Assembly: GCA_023423775.1 (NCBI GenBank)
Contig: JAFAEZ010000190.1
Coordinates: forward strand, 1 to 30,374
Length of the DNA: 30,374 bases
DNA from: Pseudomonadota bacterium
Lineage (GTDB): Bacteria; Pseudomonadota; Alphaproteobacteria; Sphingomonadales; Sphingomonadaceae
Direction: 5' to 3'
Made by a program: the position numbers and the translations under genes. Below the pieces are notes generated by a model. It worked only from the letters and a program-made list of their open reading frames with translations. It was not told where the DNA came from and made no database searches. Below are positions 13,922-21,744 of this stretch, piece after piece. The number at the start of each line of letters is the position of its first letter. Position 1 is the stretch's first letter.

Positions 13922-15869
13922 GTCGCCGGTCGAGCGCAGCGGCGACCGCGTCGGACAGGGCCGAGACGGTGAATGGCTTGCGCAGGATGTCGGCCCCGGT
14001 CAGTTCTTCGGCCTCGCCCGCCTCGCCGACATAGCCGGTGACGAACAGCACCGCGATGTGCGGGTAGCGCTCGGTCACGATCCGCACCAGCTCCGGTCCG
14101 GTCATTTCCGGCATCATCACGTCGGTGATGATGAGGGCGATGCTCGCGTCCTTGGCCAGGATGTCGAGCGCTTCGGCGCCGCCGCCGCACGCGGTCGGGT
14201 GGTAGCCGAGCTCCTCGAGCGCGCTGACCGTGGAGCGGCTGACGCGGGGATCGTCCTCGACCACCAGAATCGGGGTGCCTGCCGGGGCCGGCTCCGTGCG
14301 CGCTGCGCTGACGGCTTCGGCCTCGGCCTCGGCGGCGCGCAGCGAGCGCGGCAGATAGATCGAGACGGTGGTGCCGCGGCCGAGTTCGGAGTCGATCGCG
14401 ACATCGCCGCCGGATTGGCGCGCAAAACCGAAAATCTGGCTCAGCCCAAGGCCGGTGCCCTTGCCGACCGGCTTGGTGGTGAAGAAGGGTTCGAAGACCC
14501 GTTCCAGATGCTCCGGCGCGATCCCGCTGCCGGTGTCCGAAACGCTGATCCGGACATAGTCGCCCTCAGCCAGCGAGCCGATCTCACCGGCATCGATCGA
14601 GACATTCTCCACCGAAATGCCCAGCCGGCCTTCGCCGTGCATCGCATCGCGCGCGTTCACGCACAGGTTGAGGATGGCGTTCTCGAGCTGGTTGGTGTCC
14701 GCCCATACCCGCCACGGATCGGGCGCGAAGCGGGTCGTCACCGCGATCCGCTCGCCAATGGAGCGGTCGACGAGGTCGAGCATCGATTCCACCAGCTCGG
14801 CCGGCGCAATCCCCTTGGGCGTCAGCGGGTCGGAGCGCGAGAATGCGAGCAGGCGGCGGGTGAGGGCGGCGGCGCGGGTCGCGCCCTCCATGGCGTTGTC
14901 GAGGTGCAGTTCGACCTCACGGCGGGGGCCGAGGAGCTTGCGCTTGGCAAGATCGAGGCCGCCGACGATCACCGCCAGCATATTGTTGAAATCGTGGGCG
15001 AGGCCGCCGGTGAGCTGGCCAACGGCCTCCATCTTCTGGACCTGACGGAGGCGCGCCTCGGCCGCCTCGCGCTCCGCCGCTTCAGCGCGGAGCCGGTCGT
15101 TGGCATCGCGCAACTCGCGGGTCCGTTCCTGCACCGCGCGCTCGAGCGACATGGCACGATAGGATTCGCTTTCCGCTTCCTGACGGGCGAGCAGGCGCTC
15201 GGAAATGGCGTGATAGGCGGCAAGGCCGAGGCCGATCGCGGCGAGCCCGATCAGGATTCCGAACCAGCCCAACGCCTCGGTCAGCTTGTCCGCCTCCTCG
15301 TCGAACATGCGGGTGCGCTCGATCCGCTGCTGGAGATGCTCGCGCTCGCTGGCGGCGATCGAATCGAGCGTGCTGCGTAGCGCGGGACCGGTCGGCGACA
15401 GACCGGCCTGATAGAAAAGCGGGACGCCGCCGCTCGCTTTCTTGATCGCGGCGCCGCGAGCGGCGGCCGCCAGCTCCATCCCGCGCGTCTGGTAGAGCTG
15501 CTTCAGCATCTCGATGCGCTGGCGCTGGTCGGGGTCGAAGCGGAGCAGCTTCTGCAGCTCGCCGATCTGGCGGCCGGCGCGGCGCCACTCGCTGTAATAG
15601 AGGTTCCCGGTCTTCGGGTCCTCGTCGAGCACGTAGCGGCCGAGCGTCGATTCCGACCGGGCGATCGTGGCGTCGACGGTGCGAGCGAGCAGCACGACCT
15701 GCTGGGTATGGCGCTCCCAGGCGAGCGCATCGTCGCGCGCGCGGTTGGTCAGCGTGACCATCACGATCAGGCCGATGAGGAGGATGGTCGCGACGATGGC
15801 GCCGGCGCTGGCCCAACCCCGCCGCCACGAGCCCCCACGCGGCGCGGCGTCTTTCTCTTCACTCGCCAT
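13878..15869 (-). CDS. Hybrid sensor histidine kinase with receiver domain
   Basis: A 663-residue membrane hybrid kinase. TM1 (23-41) and TM2 (201-222) flank a periplasmic helical sensor of the CHASE3 type (about 42-200). A coiled coil (225-280) leads to a HisKA domain with phospho-acceptor H292 in GGLAHDFNNML. The HATPase domain follows, with N-box NLCVNARDAM (401-410), G1 DTGSGI (445-450), the F box EPFFTTK, and G2 GKGTGLGLS. A C-terminal receiver (533-650) has ED acidic residues at 538-539, D583 in ITDVMMP and K631. Autophosphorylation and phosphorelay are expected; no partner regulator is adjacent, so the output is unknown. It is convergent with the Tam41-like gene (44-bp overlap) and lies downstream of spt on the same strand, separated by a palindromic repeat. 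Confidence 0.93.
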   Translation of the reverse strand: MASEEKDAAPRGGSWRRGWASAGAIVATILLIGLIVMVTLTNRARDDALAWERHTQQVVLLARTVDATIARSESTLGRYVLDEDPKTGNLYYSEWRRAGRQIGELQKLLRFDPDQRQRIEMLKQLYQTRGMELAAAARGAAIKKASGGVPLFYQAGLSPTGPALRSTLDSIAASEREHLQQRIERTRMFDEEADKLTEALGWFGILIGLAAIGLGLAAYHAISERLLARQEAESESYRAMSLERAVQERTRELRDANDRLRAEAAEREAAEARLRQVQKMEAVGQLTGGLAHDFNNMLAVIVGGLDLAKRKLLGPRREVELHLDNAMEGATRAAALTRRLLAFSRSDPLTPKGIAPAELVESMLDLVDRSIGERIAVTTRFAPDPWRVWADTNQLENAILNLCVNARDAMHGEGRLGISVENVSIDAGEIGSLAEGDYVRISVSDTGSGIAPEHLERVFEPFFTTKPVGKGTGLGLSQIFGFARQSGGDVAIDSELGRGTTVSIYLPRSLRAAEAEAEAVSAARTEPAPAGTPILVVEDDPRVSRSTVSALEELGYHPTACGGGAEALDILAKDASIALIITDVMMPEMTGPELVRIVTERYPHIAVLFVTGYVGEAGEAEELTGADILRKPFTVSALSDAVAAALDRRPSESPSGATSAAAE

Positions 15870-15952
15870 AGCCCGCTTACCCTAGTGGATGCCGGCCCCG
15901 CTTGGAAGACGAATGGTTACGCCCGTATTTACCCTGAGGTGGGGCCGCCTTT

Positions 15953-16022
15953 CCGTCATTGCGAGCAGCGAAGCAATACAGTCGGGGTCTTGCCCCGATG
16001 GACCGCCGCGTCGCAATGACGG
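15953..16022. repeat. REP-like palindromic repeat downstream of spt
   Basis: CCGTCATTGCGA (15953-15964) and TCGCAATGACGG (16011-16022) are perfect 12-bp inverted ends of a 70-bp element. An inner hairpin (TCGGGG 15982-15987 with CCCCGA 15993-15998) and an AGCGAAGCAAT segment lie inside. Very similar CGTCATTGCGAG...AGCGAAGCAAT palindromes are scattered in many sphingomonad and related genomes. Only one copy is in this window. Sitting 12 bp after the spt stop codon, it may also end or stabilise the acp-spt transcript. Confidence 0.8.
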
Positions 16023-16034
16023 CCGAGGAGAGGC

Positions 16035-17300
16035 CTAGCCGATGGCGCCGGTGGCGCGGCCGGCGGCGGCGAATTTCTCGAGGATCTGGCCGACCTGCTC
16101 GGAGCTGTGCTCGGCGCAGAGCGAGCAGCGCAGCAGATACATGCCGGCCGGCGTCGCCGGCGGCCGCGCCATGTTGACGTACACGCCCTGTTCGATCAGC
16201 GCCTGCCACATGGCGACCGCCTTTTCCTGATCGGGCAGCAGCACCGCGATGATCGCGCTTTCAGCTTCCTTGGTGGCGATGTTGAAGCCGAGGTCGCGCA
16301 GGCCCTTGTGGAGGCGCTTGCTATTCTCCCAGAGATGGGCGCGCTTGTCGCCGGCATGCATCAGCTTGCGGATCGAGGTCGCCGCGGTTGCGACCACCGA
16401 AGGCGGCAGCGAGGCGGTGAAGACGTAGGGGCGGCAGACGAGGCGGAGCACGTCGAACTTGGGATGGTTCGAGACGACGAAGCCGCCGACCGTGCCGACC
16501 GACTTGGAGAAGGTGCCGACGACGAAGTCGACATCCGCCTCGACGCCCGCTTCCTCGAAAACGCCGCGGCCGTTGGCGCCGAAGAAGCCCATGCCGTGCG
16601 CTTCGTCGACCACGACCATCGCGCCATGCTTCTTGGCGACCTGGACCATTTCCTTCAGCGGCGCGATGTCGCCGAGCATCGAATAGACGCCTTCGAGGAC
16701 GACCAGCCGGCCGCCCGTCGCGGGCAGGCGGCCGAGGCGCTTGTCGAGGTCCTCGACGCTGTTGTGGCGGAAGCGCACGATCTGCGCGTTGCCGAGAGCA
16801 CAGCCGTCGTAGATCGAGGCGTGGCTGTCGGCATCGAGGATGATGTAGTCGTCCTTGCCGGCGATGGTCGACATCAGGCCGAGATTGGCCTGGTAGCCGG
16901 TCGAAAACACCATGGCGTGCTCGGTGCCGTAAAATTCCTTGAGCGCGTCCTCGCATTCCTTGTGGCCCTGATAGGTGCCGTTGAGGACGCGGCTGCCGGT
17001 CGTGCCGGAGCCGAATTCGTCGAGCGCCTTCTTGCCGGCGGCGATCACGTCCGGATCGAAGGTCATGCCCATATAATTGTAGGTGCCGAGCAGGATCGTC
17101 TCCTTGCCCTGGATCACCGCCAAGGTAGGAGAGAGGACCTTGTCCATCACGATCGCGAACGGATCGCGCACCCCGGTGTTCAGCAACGCCTGGCGCTCGG
17201 CGATCAGCGGGTCGAACTTCGAGAAGAGATCGGTGCCGCTGGTCGGCGCCGGCGGGATTTCGTCGGCCGGGTTCATCGGGTTGCGCAGAGCTTCCGTCAT
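16035..17300 (-). CDS. spt: Serine palmitoyltransferase
   Basis: A 421-residue soluble PLP enzyme that condenses L-serine with palmitoyl thioester, releasing CO2, to give 3-ketosphinganine, the first step of sphingolipid synthesis. It resembles S. paucimobilis SPT along its whole length. Active-site residues are H160 in DADSHASIYDG, D232 and H235 in VDEAHGMGFF, and the PLP lysine K266 in GTFSKSVG; each is one residue higher than in the S. paucimobilis enzyme. The substrate-contacting RPPATPAG loop near the C terminus is present. The ATG at 17300 overlaps the acp stop (ATGA), so the two are translationally coupled and the acyl donor is probably the neighbouring ACP. A REP-like palindrome follows the stop codon. 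Confidence 0.97.
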   Translation of the reverse strand: MTEALRNPMNPADEIPPAPTSGTDLFSKFDPLIAERQALLNTGVRDPFAIVMDKVLSPTLAVIQGKETILLGTYNYMGMTFDPDVIAAGKKALDEFGSGTTGSRVLNGTYQGHKECEDALKEFYGTEHAMVFSTGYQANLGLMSTIAGKDDYIILDADSHASIYDGCALGNAQIVRFRHNSVEDLDKRLGRLPATGGRLVVLEGVYSMLGDIAPLKEMVQVAKKHGAMVVVDEAHGMGFFGANGRGVFEEAGVEADVDFVVGTFSKSVGTVGGFVVSNHPKFDVLRLVCRPYVFTASLPPSVVATAATSIRKLMHAGDKRAHLWENSKRLHKGLRDLGFNIATKEAESAIIAVLLPDQEKAVAMWQALIEQGVYVNMARPPATPAGMYLLRCSLCAEHSSEQVGQILEKFAAAGRATGAIG

Positions 17301-17545
17301 CCGTCGTTCCTGAGCTCTTCGACGGCGTCGACCAGCTGCCCGACCGTTTCGATCTCGGCCTGCTGGTTCATCGTGATGAGGATGTCGAACTCGTCCTCTA
17401 CCGAGGCGACGAAGTCCATGACGATCAGGCTGTCCCACTCCAGGTCGCCGGCGAAGGTAGTCGCTTCGGTGAGCTGCACGCCCTTCTTGTTGAACGGCGC
17501 GATCAGCTCGCTCACCTTGGCGAGGGTTTCGTCTCTGTCTGTCAT
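17297..17545 (-). CDS. Acyl carrier protein dedicated to sphingolipid synthesis
   Basis: An 82-residue acidic acyl carrier protein. S39 in EWDSLIVMDF is the phosphopantetheine site (DSL motif), and the four-helix outline is clear. The stop overlaps the spt start, a layout conserved in sphingolipid-making alphaproteobacteria. There this special ACP, charged by its own acyl-ACP synthetase, feeds Spt instead of palmitoyl-CoA. No such synthetase is in the window. AAAGGG lies in front of the ATG. A TTGGCA-N17-TAAAGG promoter-like pair (17552-17580) would start transcription almost at the ATG, so either the mRNA is nearly leaderless or the true promoter is further upstream. Confidence 0.93.
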   Translation of the reverse strand: MTDRDETLAKVSELIAPFNKKGVQLTEATTFAGDLEWDSLIVMDFVASVEDEFDILITMNQQAEIETVGQLVDAVEELRNDG

Positions 17546-17551
17546 GGTCGC

Positions 17552-17580
17552 CCTTTATGTCCCAGCCGCGCCTGTGCCAA
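17552..17580 (-). promoter_or_regulatory. Possible promoter of acp-spt
   Basis: On the minus strand TTGGCA (17580-17575) is followed after 17 bases by TAAAGG (17557-17552). The -35 is good and the -10 only fair. The same AAAGGG also looks like the ribosome binding site of acp, so the two readings compete. Confidence 0.3.
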
Positions 17581-17662
17581 GCGATTAGGGCGACAACGGG
17601 GCGAAGCTTGGCAGCGCTGCGACGACGTGCGAAGCTCTCCATTCGCCCCGCGGAGGGAATGA

Positions 17663-18193
17663 ATGGATAAAAATCAAGCGCCTGAGGTGCCGGTCTATCC
17701 GGCCAACGCGATCCACATGGTCCGCACTACCCAGCAGATACACATGCAGCTTTCCGCCATGGCGGACCACAAAGCGAGCATATTGATGGGTGCCACCTTC
17801 GTCATCTTCACGATCACGATCGGGCAGGCGCAGCGGGTAGAGTCGCCGCTGCCGCTGCTGATCCTCGGCGCTTCCGCCTTCTTCTCGGCGGTGTTCGCGG
17901 TGCTCGCGATCCTCCCTGCGACCCGCTACAAGCGCAAGGGAGGGCTGAACCTGCTGTTCTTCGGCTCTTTCACCCAGCTCGAGGAGGAAGAGTTTCTCGA
18001 CCGGATCCGGGAGCGGCTGCGCACCGACGACGGCATCTATCTCACCATGGCTCGCGACATCTACCAGAACGGCACCGTGCTCCAGACCAAGAAATACCGG
18101 TTGCTCGGCTATGCCTACCGCATCTTCCTGGCCGGGCTGACGGGGAGCTTCATCGCCTTCGTCATTCAATATGCCGTTTGGATGGGCGCCTAG
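17663..18193 (+). CDS. Pycsar-effector (PycTM, former DUF5706) family membrane protein
   Basis: A 176-residue protein with two N-terminal membrane helices (about 39-56 and 64-86), a cytosolic helical middle and a C-terminal hydrophobic helix (about 152-174). The N-terminal QIHMQLSAMADHKASILMG block and the LLFFGSF...YLTMARDIYQNG...KKYRLLGYAYRIF segment are those of the PF18967 (PycTM) family. In anti-phage Pycsar systems such proteins are membrane effectors set off by cyclic pyrimidine nucleotides made by a partner cyclase. No cyclase is present here. It is flanked by acp (divergent) and cerR (convergent, 4-bp overlap). It may therefore be an orphan effector or a family member with a role in lipid or membrane biology. 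GGAGG precedes the ATG. Confidence 0.78.
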   Translation: MDKNQAPEVPVYPANAIHMVRTTQQIHMQLSAMADHKASILMGATFVIFTITIGQAQRVESPLPLLILGASAFFSAVFAVLAILPATRYKRKGGLNLLFFGSFTQLEEEEFLDRIRERLRTDDGIYLTMARDIYQNGTVLQTKKYRLLGYAYRIFLAGLTGSFIAFVIQYAVWMGA

Positions 18194-19119
18194 CGAAGCC
18201 AGCCCTGGGCGCGATACCAGCTCGCAGTGTCGGCCAGCCCGCCGATCGTCTCCACCTGGGGTCGCCACAGTCCGGCAGGCGGGCGGCGCTCGGCGTGGAC
18301 GACCCAATCGGGATGGCAGAAATAGCCGACCCGGTCGGGGGTGAGCTTCGCCTTCTTGCGCCGCACCAGGCGATCGACCTGCGCGGCGGCGCTCAGCACC
18401 AGCTTGGGGACTGAGAGGGTGCGCGGCTTGCGGTCGAAGACCTTGCACAACGTGGCGGCGAACTCGCGATGGTCCCAGCCGTCGGCCCGGGCGTCGTCGG
18501 GTTCGTAGGTCTCGAGCAATGTGTCCGGCTCGTCGATTACGCGCAGGATCAGACGGCAGAGATCCTCCACGTGGATCACTGAGAAGCGGCCGCCCGGCGG
18601 CAGCGCGACGAGGCCGCGTTGCGCCATCTTGAACAGCTCCAGCGTCTCGCGGTCGCCAGGCCCGTAGACCGCTGGCGGGCGGATGATCGTCCATTCGAGC
18701 CCTGACGCTGCAACCAGGCGCTCGGACCTCTCCTTTGAACGGCCGTAGGCGGAGAGCGACGGCTCGCGCGCGGCCAGCGACGAGATGTGGATGAAGCGGC
18801 GCACGCCGGCCATGCGGGCGGCGTCGATCATCGCCGCCGTACCCGTGACGTTGACCGCCTCGAACGCTGCGGCGTCGCCGCTGATCAGGCCGGCAATGTG
18901 GATGACCGCGTCCGCACCCTGCACCAGCTTGACGAGGCTTTCGGGGCGGTCAAGCGCGCCGTCGACCCAGACGATCTCGTCCTCGGGCGGCTTCCAGCCG
19001 CGGGTCAGCGCGCGGACGTCATAGCCCTCGGCGAGCGCCAGGCGGAGCAGATGCTGTCCCACGAACCCGGTGCCGCCAGTGACGGCCAGGGTGCGGATCC
19101 TCGCGTTGCGGCGGCTCAT
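18190..19119 (-). CDS. cerR: NAD(P)-dependent epimerase/dehydratase family, candidate ceramide reductase CerR
   Basis: A 309-residue extended short-chain dehydrogenase. The Rossmann motif GGTGFVG (15-21) is present, followed by the catalytic Ser region HISS (111-114) and Y125-GRS-K129 (YxxxK). In bacterial sphingolipid synthesis a protein of this type, CerR, reduces the 3-oxo group of 3-oxoceramide to dihydroceramide; it resembles the NDUFA9-like branch of atypical SDRs. The position close to acp-spt, with a bcerS candidate elsewhere in the window, favours CerR over a general sugar epimerase or complex I assembly role. Its start overlaps the obgE stop by ATGA, so it is the second gene of an obgE-cerR unit. 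It converges on the PycTM-family gene with a 4-bp overlap. Confidence 0.78.
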   Translation of the reverse strand: MSRRNARIRTLAVTGGTGFVGQHLLRLALAEGYDVRALTRGWKPPEDEIVWVDGALDRPESLVKLVQGADAVIHIAGLISGDAAAFEAVNVTGTAAMIDAARMAGVRRFIHISSLAAREPSLSAYGRSKERSERLVAASGLEWTIIRPPAVYGPGDRETLELFKMAQRGLVALPPGGRFSVIHVEDLCRLILRVIDEPDTLLETYEPDDARADGWDHREFAATLCKVFDRKPRTLSVPKLVLSAAAQVDRLVRRKKAKLTPDRVGYFCHPDWVVHAERRPPAGLWRPQVETIGGLADTASWYRAQGWLR

Positions 19120-20147
19120 AGCGGCGACCAGTCGCCCTCGGTCTGCGGCTCGCGCTCCGCCTCCGCGCTAAGCCGGGCAAGGATCGCGTCGAGCACAGCT
19201 TCCTTGCCGTCGCCGGTCGCGCCCGAAAGGCGGAGCGGCCTCTGGCCGCACTCCGCCTCAAGCTCGTCCGACAAAGCGTCGAGCAGTTCGTCGTCGACCG
19301 TGTCCGACTTATTGATCGCAACGATCTCGGCCTTGTCCTCGAGGCCTGCGCCATAAGCGTCGAGCTCGTCGCGGACGATGCGATAGGCCTCGGCGACATC
19401 CTCATTGTTGACGTCGACCAGGTGGAGCAGGACGCGGCAGCGTTCGATATGGCCGAGGAAGCGGTCGCCGATGCCCGCGCCGTCGGCCGCGCCCTCGATC
19501 AGGCCGGGAATGTCCCCAATCACCAATTCGCGGCCGCGGTGCTGGACGACCCCGAGCTGCGGGTGGAGCGTCGTGAACGGGTAGGCGCCGACCTTCGCCT
19601 TGGTGTTGGTCACCTGGTTGATGAAGGTCGACTTGCCGGCATTGGGCAGCCCGACCAGACCGGCATCGGCGAGCAGCTTCAGGCGCAGCCAGACCCACAT
19701 TTCCTCGCCAGGCCACCCCGTGCCGTGCTGGCGCGGCGCGCGGTTGGTCGCGGTCTTGTAGCTGGCATTGCCGCGGCCGCCGTCGCCGCCGCGCAGGAAG
19801 ATGACTTTCTCGCCGGCCTTGGTGAAATCGGCGAGCACATGCTCCTTGTCCTCGGACAGGATCTGGGTGCCGACCGGGACCTTGATGACGAGGTCGTTGC
19901 CGCCCGCGCCCGTCATGTTGGAGCCGGCGCCGCCCTTGCCGCGCGGCGCCTTGAAGTGCTGCGTGTAGCGGAAGTCGATCAACGTGTTCAGGCCCTCGAC
20001 CGCCTCGAAGACGATATCGCCGCCCTTGCCGCCATTGCCGCCGTCCGGCCCGCCATATTCGATATATTTCTCGCGCCGGAAGGAGACGGCGCCCGGGCCG
20101 CCGGTGCCGGAACGGATGAAGATCTTTGCTTGGTCGAGGAAATGCAT
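19116..20147 (-). CDS. obgE: GTPase ObgE/CgtA
   Basis: A 343-residue essential GTPase involved in 50S ribosome assembly and stress control. The N-terminal Obg fold (1-158) is glycine-rich (RSGTGGPGAVSFRREKY, GGPDGGNGGKGG, GDGGRGNASYKTATN). The G domain has G1 GLPNAGKS (166-173), the switch region YPFTTLHPQLG, G3 DIPGLIEGA and G4 NKSD. The C-terminal extension is short and acidic. The start at 20147 gives the canonical MHFLDQAKIFIRSG; the upstream open frame has no such match. In alphaproteobacteria obgE usually follows rplU-rpmA; here a GNAT gene and a TetR-hydrolase pair lie between them. Confidence 0.97.
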   Translation of the reverse strand: MHFLDQAKIFIRSGTGGPGAVSFRREKYIEYGGPDGGNGGKGGDIVFEAVEGLNTLIDFRYTQHFKAPRGKGGAGSNMTGAGGNDLVIKVPVGTQILSEDKEHVLADFTKAGEKVIFLRGGDGGRGNASYKTATNRAPRQHGTGWPGEEMWVWLRLKLLADAGLVGLPNAGKSTFINQVTNTKAKVGAYPFTTLHPQLGVVQHRGRELVIGDIPGLIEGAADGAGIGDRFLGHIERCRVLLHLVDVNNEDVAEAYRIVRDELDAYGAGLEDKAEIVAINKSDTVDDELLDALSDELEAECGQRPLRLSGATGDGKEAVLDAILARLSAEAEREPQTEGDWSPL

Positions 20148-20215
20148 GGGGGCGATGTAGGCGGCAATCGCGTCTACGGCTAGCCCGGCAGGGGGCGGCG
20201 GGCGATGCCCCCGCT

Positions 20216-20809
20216 CTACTCCGTCGCTTCGGACCGCGCCAATCCGGTCTGCGCGAGCAGCTGCCGCCGGGCCAGTTCGCGCGCTTTGCCACGCGCCAGG
20301 CCGAGCGCGCCGGCCATCGCCTCGCCGAGCAGGGAATCGCCGAGTGCGGCCAAAACGAGCCACAAGGTGACTTCGTGGACCGGCGTGTCGTCATGGCCTT
20401 GGCCCAGCTGGTCGACGAGGTCGTGGATCGATTCGAGGATCGGATCGAGCGCGTCGCGATTGCCCGAGAGGATCATCCAGGCGGCGAGCGCGCCTGCTCC
20501 CTCACGGTCGAACGCGTCGAACGTGCGGTCAACGATCTCGATCGGATCGGCCTCGCCTTGGCGCGCGCGCTCCACGGCCTCAGCGATCCCCGCCGTCACC
20601 CGGTCGCCGATATGGCGTGCCAGCTCTGATTGCAGGCCTGCCGCCGAGCCGAAATGATGGAGCAAATTGGCATGCGTCCTGCCGACTCGGGCGGCGACCG
20701 CCTTCAGGGTTACCGATTGCGGGCCTTCCTCGGTCAGCAACAAGCGCGCCGCTTCCAGCGCTGCCGAGCGGCTCTCCGTCGATGTGAGGCGGGCGCGAGC
20801 TATTGACAT
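20216..20809 (-). CDS. TetR-family transcriptional regulator
   Basis: A 197-residue TetR-type repressor. The N-terminal helix-turn-helix spans about residues 10-56 (SAALEAARLLLTEEGPQSVTLKAVAARVGRTHANLLHHFGS is the family pattern; the recognition helix is THANLLHHF). The rest is an all-helical ligand domain. The ATG at 20809 leaves a 44-bp gap to the divergent hydrolase gene, which is the likely target; the gap and the start region contain a probable operator. The ligand is unknown; regulators next to this hydrolase family are often linked to fatty or aromatic acid metabolism. Confidence 0.88.
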   Translation of the reverse strand: MSIARARLTSTESRSAALEAARLLLTEEGPQSVTLKAVAARVGRTHANLLHHFGSAAGLQSELARHIGDRVTAGIAEAVERARQGEADPIEIVDRTFDAFDREGAGALAAWMILSGNRDALDPILESIHDLVDQLGQGHDDTPVHEVTLWLVLAALGDSLLGEAMAGALGLARGKARELARRQLLAQTGLARSEATE

Positions 20810-20830
20810 CAATGTAAGTATGCGACATTT
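20803..20830. promoter_or_regulatory. Operator/promoter between tetR and the hydrolase
   Basis: TTGACATCAATGTAA (20803-20817) is a near-palindrome, and AATGT (20811-20815) and ACATT (20825-20829) form a second dyad around 9 bases. TTGACA at 20803-20808 is also a perfect -35 for the hydrolase on the plus strand, although a matching -10 is poor. Such TGACAT-ATGTAA dyads are typical TetR sites. Confidence 0.5.
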
Positions 20831-20853
20831 GCCATGGTCGAAGGAGATAGCGG

Positions 20854-21702
20854 ATGGTGCGCGAAACCACACCCTCGGATTTGACGATCACGCCGCGCGA
20901 TCGCCGCTTCGGGCGCGGCATGCGCACCGAGCGCTGGTGGATGGGCGGCGATCCGATCGCCACCGCGCTCTACAATGCGCTGTCGGCGACCTTCCCCAAG
21001 GGCGAGGCCTTCTTCGTCGAGAGCGTCCGCAAGTTCCGCGACGGCGCGCCGCCCAAGCTGGCCGAGGAGATCCGCGCCTTCGTCAGCCAGGAAGTGATGC
21101 ACAGCCGCGAGCATGTCGCGTTCAACAAGCGCGCGCGCGAGGCCGGCTACGATCTCTCGAGCCTGGAGAAGCGGGTCGACTGGCGGCTCGACATGGTCCG
21201 CGCCCGCGCGCCGATCGCATCGCTCGCCGCGACCATGGCGCTCGAGCATTTCACCGCAATCCTCGCCCACGAACTGCTCCGCGACCCGCGCCACCTCGCC
21301 GGCGCCGACGCCGAAACGGCGGCGCTGTGGCGCTGGCACGCGATCGAGGAGATCGAGCATAAGGGCGTCGCCTACGATACTTGGCTGCACGCCACCCGCG
21401 ACTGGCCGCGCTTCACGCGCTGGAAGGTGAAGGCCAAGGTGATGCTGCTCGTCACACGCAACTTCATCGTCGACCGAACCGCGGGAGTGCTCGAGCTTCT
21501 CCACCAGGACGGTATCACGGGGCCGATGGCATGGGCGCGCTTCGTCTGGTTCGCCCTCGTGCGGCCGGGCATGATGCGCAAGGTGTTCGGCGCCTGGGTG
21601 AGCTTCTTCATGCCCGGCTTCCATCCCTGGAACCATGACGACCGCGCTTTGATCGAGAGCGCGGAGCGCAAACTGGCTGCCGACGCGCCCGCCTTCGCCT
21701 GA
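20854..21702 (+). CDS. Metal-dependent hydrolase (PF10118-type, di-metal ferritin-like)
   Basis: A 282-residue protein of the predicted metal-dependent hydrolase family (PF10118). Its helical core shows likely metal ligands in EVMHSREH (residues about 80-87), MALEHFTAI and the strongly conserved HAIEEIEHKGVAYD, which together resemble a di-iron site of ferritin-like oxidases. A hydrophobic stretch (about 228-252) suggests membrane association. The substrate is unknown and the hydrolase name is historical. AAGGAG precedes the ATG at a good distance. It is divergent from its likely TetR repressor. The pair looks inserted between rpmA and obgE. Confidence 0.85.
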   Translation: MVRETTPSDLTITPRDRRFGRGMRTERWWMGGDPIATALYNALSATFPKGEAFFVESVRKFRDGAPPKLAEEIRAFVSQEVMHSREHVAFNKRAREAGYDLSSLEKRVDWRLDMVRARAPIASLAATMALEHFTAILAHELLRDPRHLAGADAETAALWRWHAIEEIEHKGVAYDTWLHATRDWPRFTRWKVKAKVMLLVTRNFIVDRTAGVLELLHQDGITGPMAWARFVWFALVRPGMMRKVFGAWVSFFMPGFHPWNHDDRALIESAERKLAADAPAFA

Positions 21703-21709
21703 GGCGAAT

Positions 21710-21734
21710 CCTCCCCCGCCCAGGGCGGAGGAGG
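21710..21734. terminator. Hairpin between convergent genes, possible terminator
   Basis: CCTCC-C-CCGCC (21710-21720) and GGCGG-A-GGAGG (21724-21734) pair over 11 positions with one mismatch and a 3-base loop. It lies between two convergent stop codons. There is no T-run, so termination strength is doubtful. Confidence 0.4.
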
Positions 21735-21744
21735 GGATCAGGGT

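Noticed and set aside
13755..15380. 541-codon plus-strand open frame opposite the histidine kinase
   Set aside because: Shadow frame; the minus strand has complete HisKA, HATPase and receiver motifs over the same bases.
16107..17588. 493-codon plus-strand open frame opposite spt and acp
   Set aside because: Shadow frame; spt and acp on the minus strand are certain.
17297..18193. Complete Pycsar defence system
   Set aside because: Only the effector-family protein is present; no cyclase-type gene occurs in the window, so a full system cannot be claimed.
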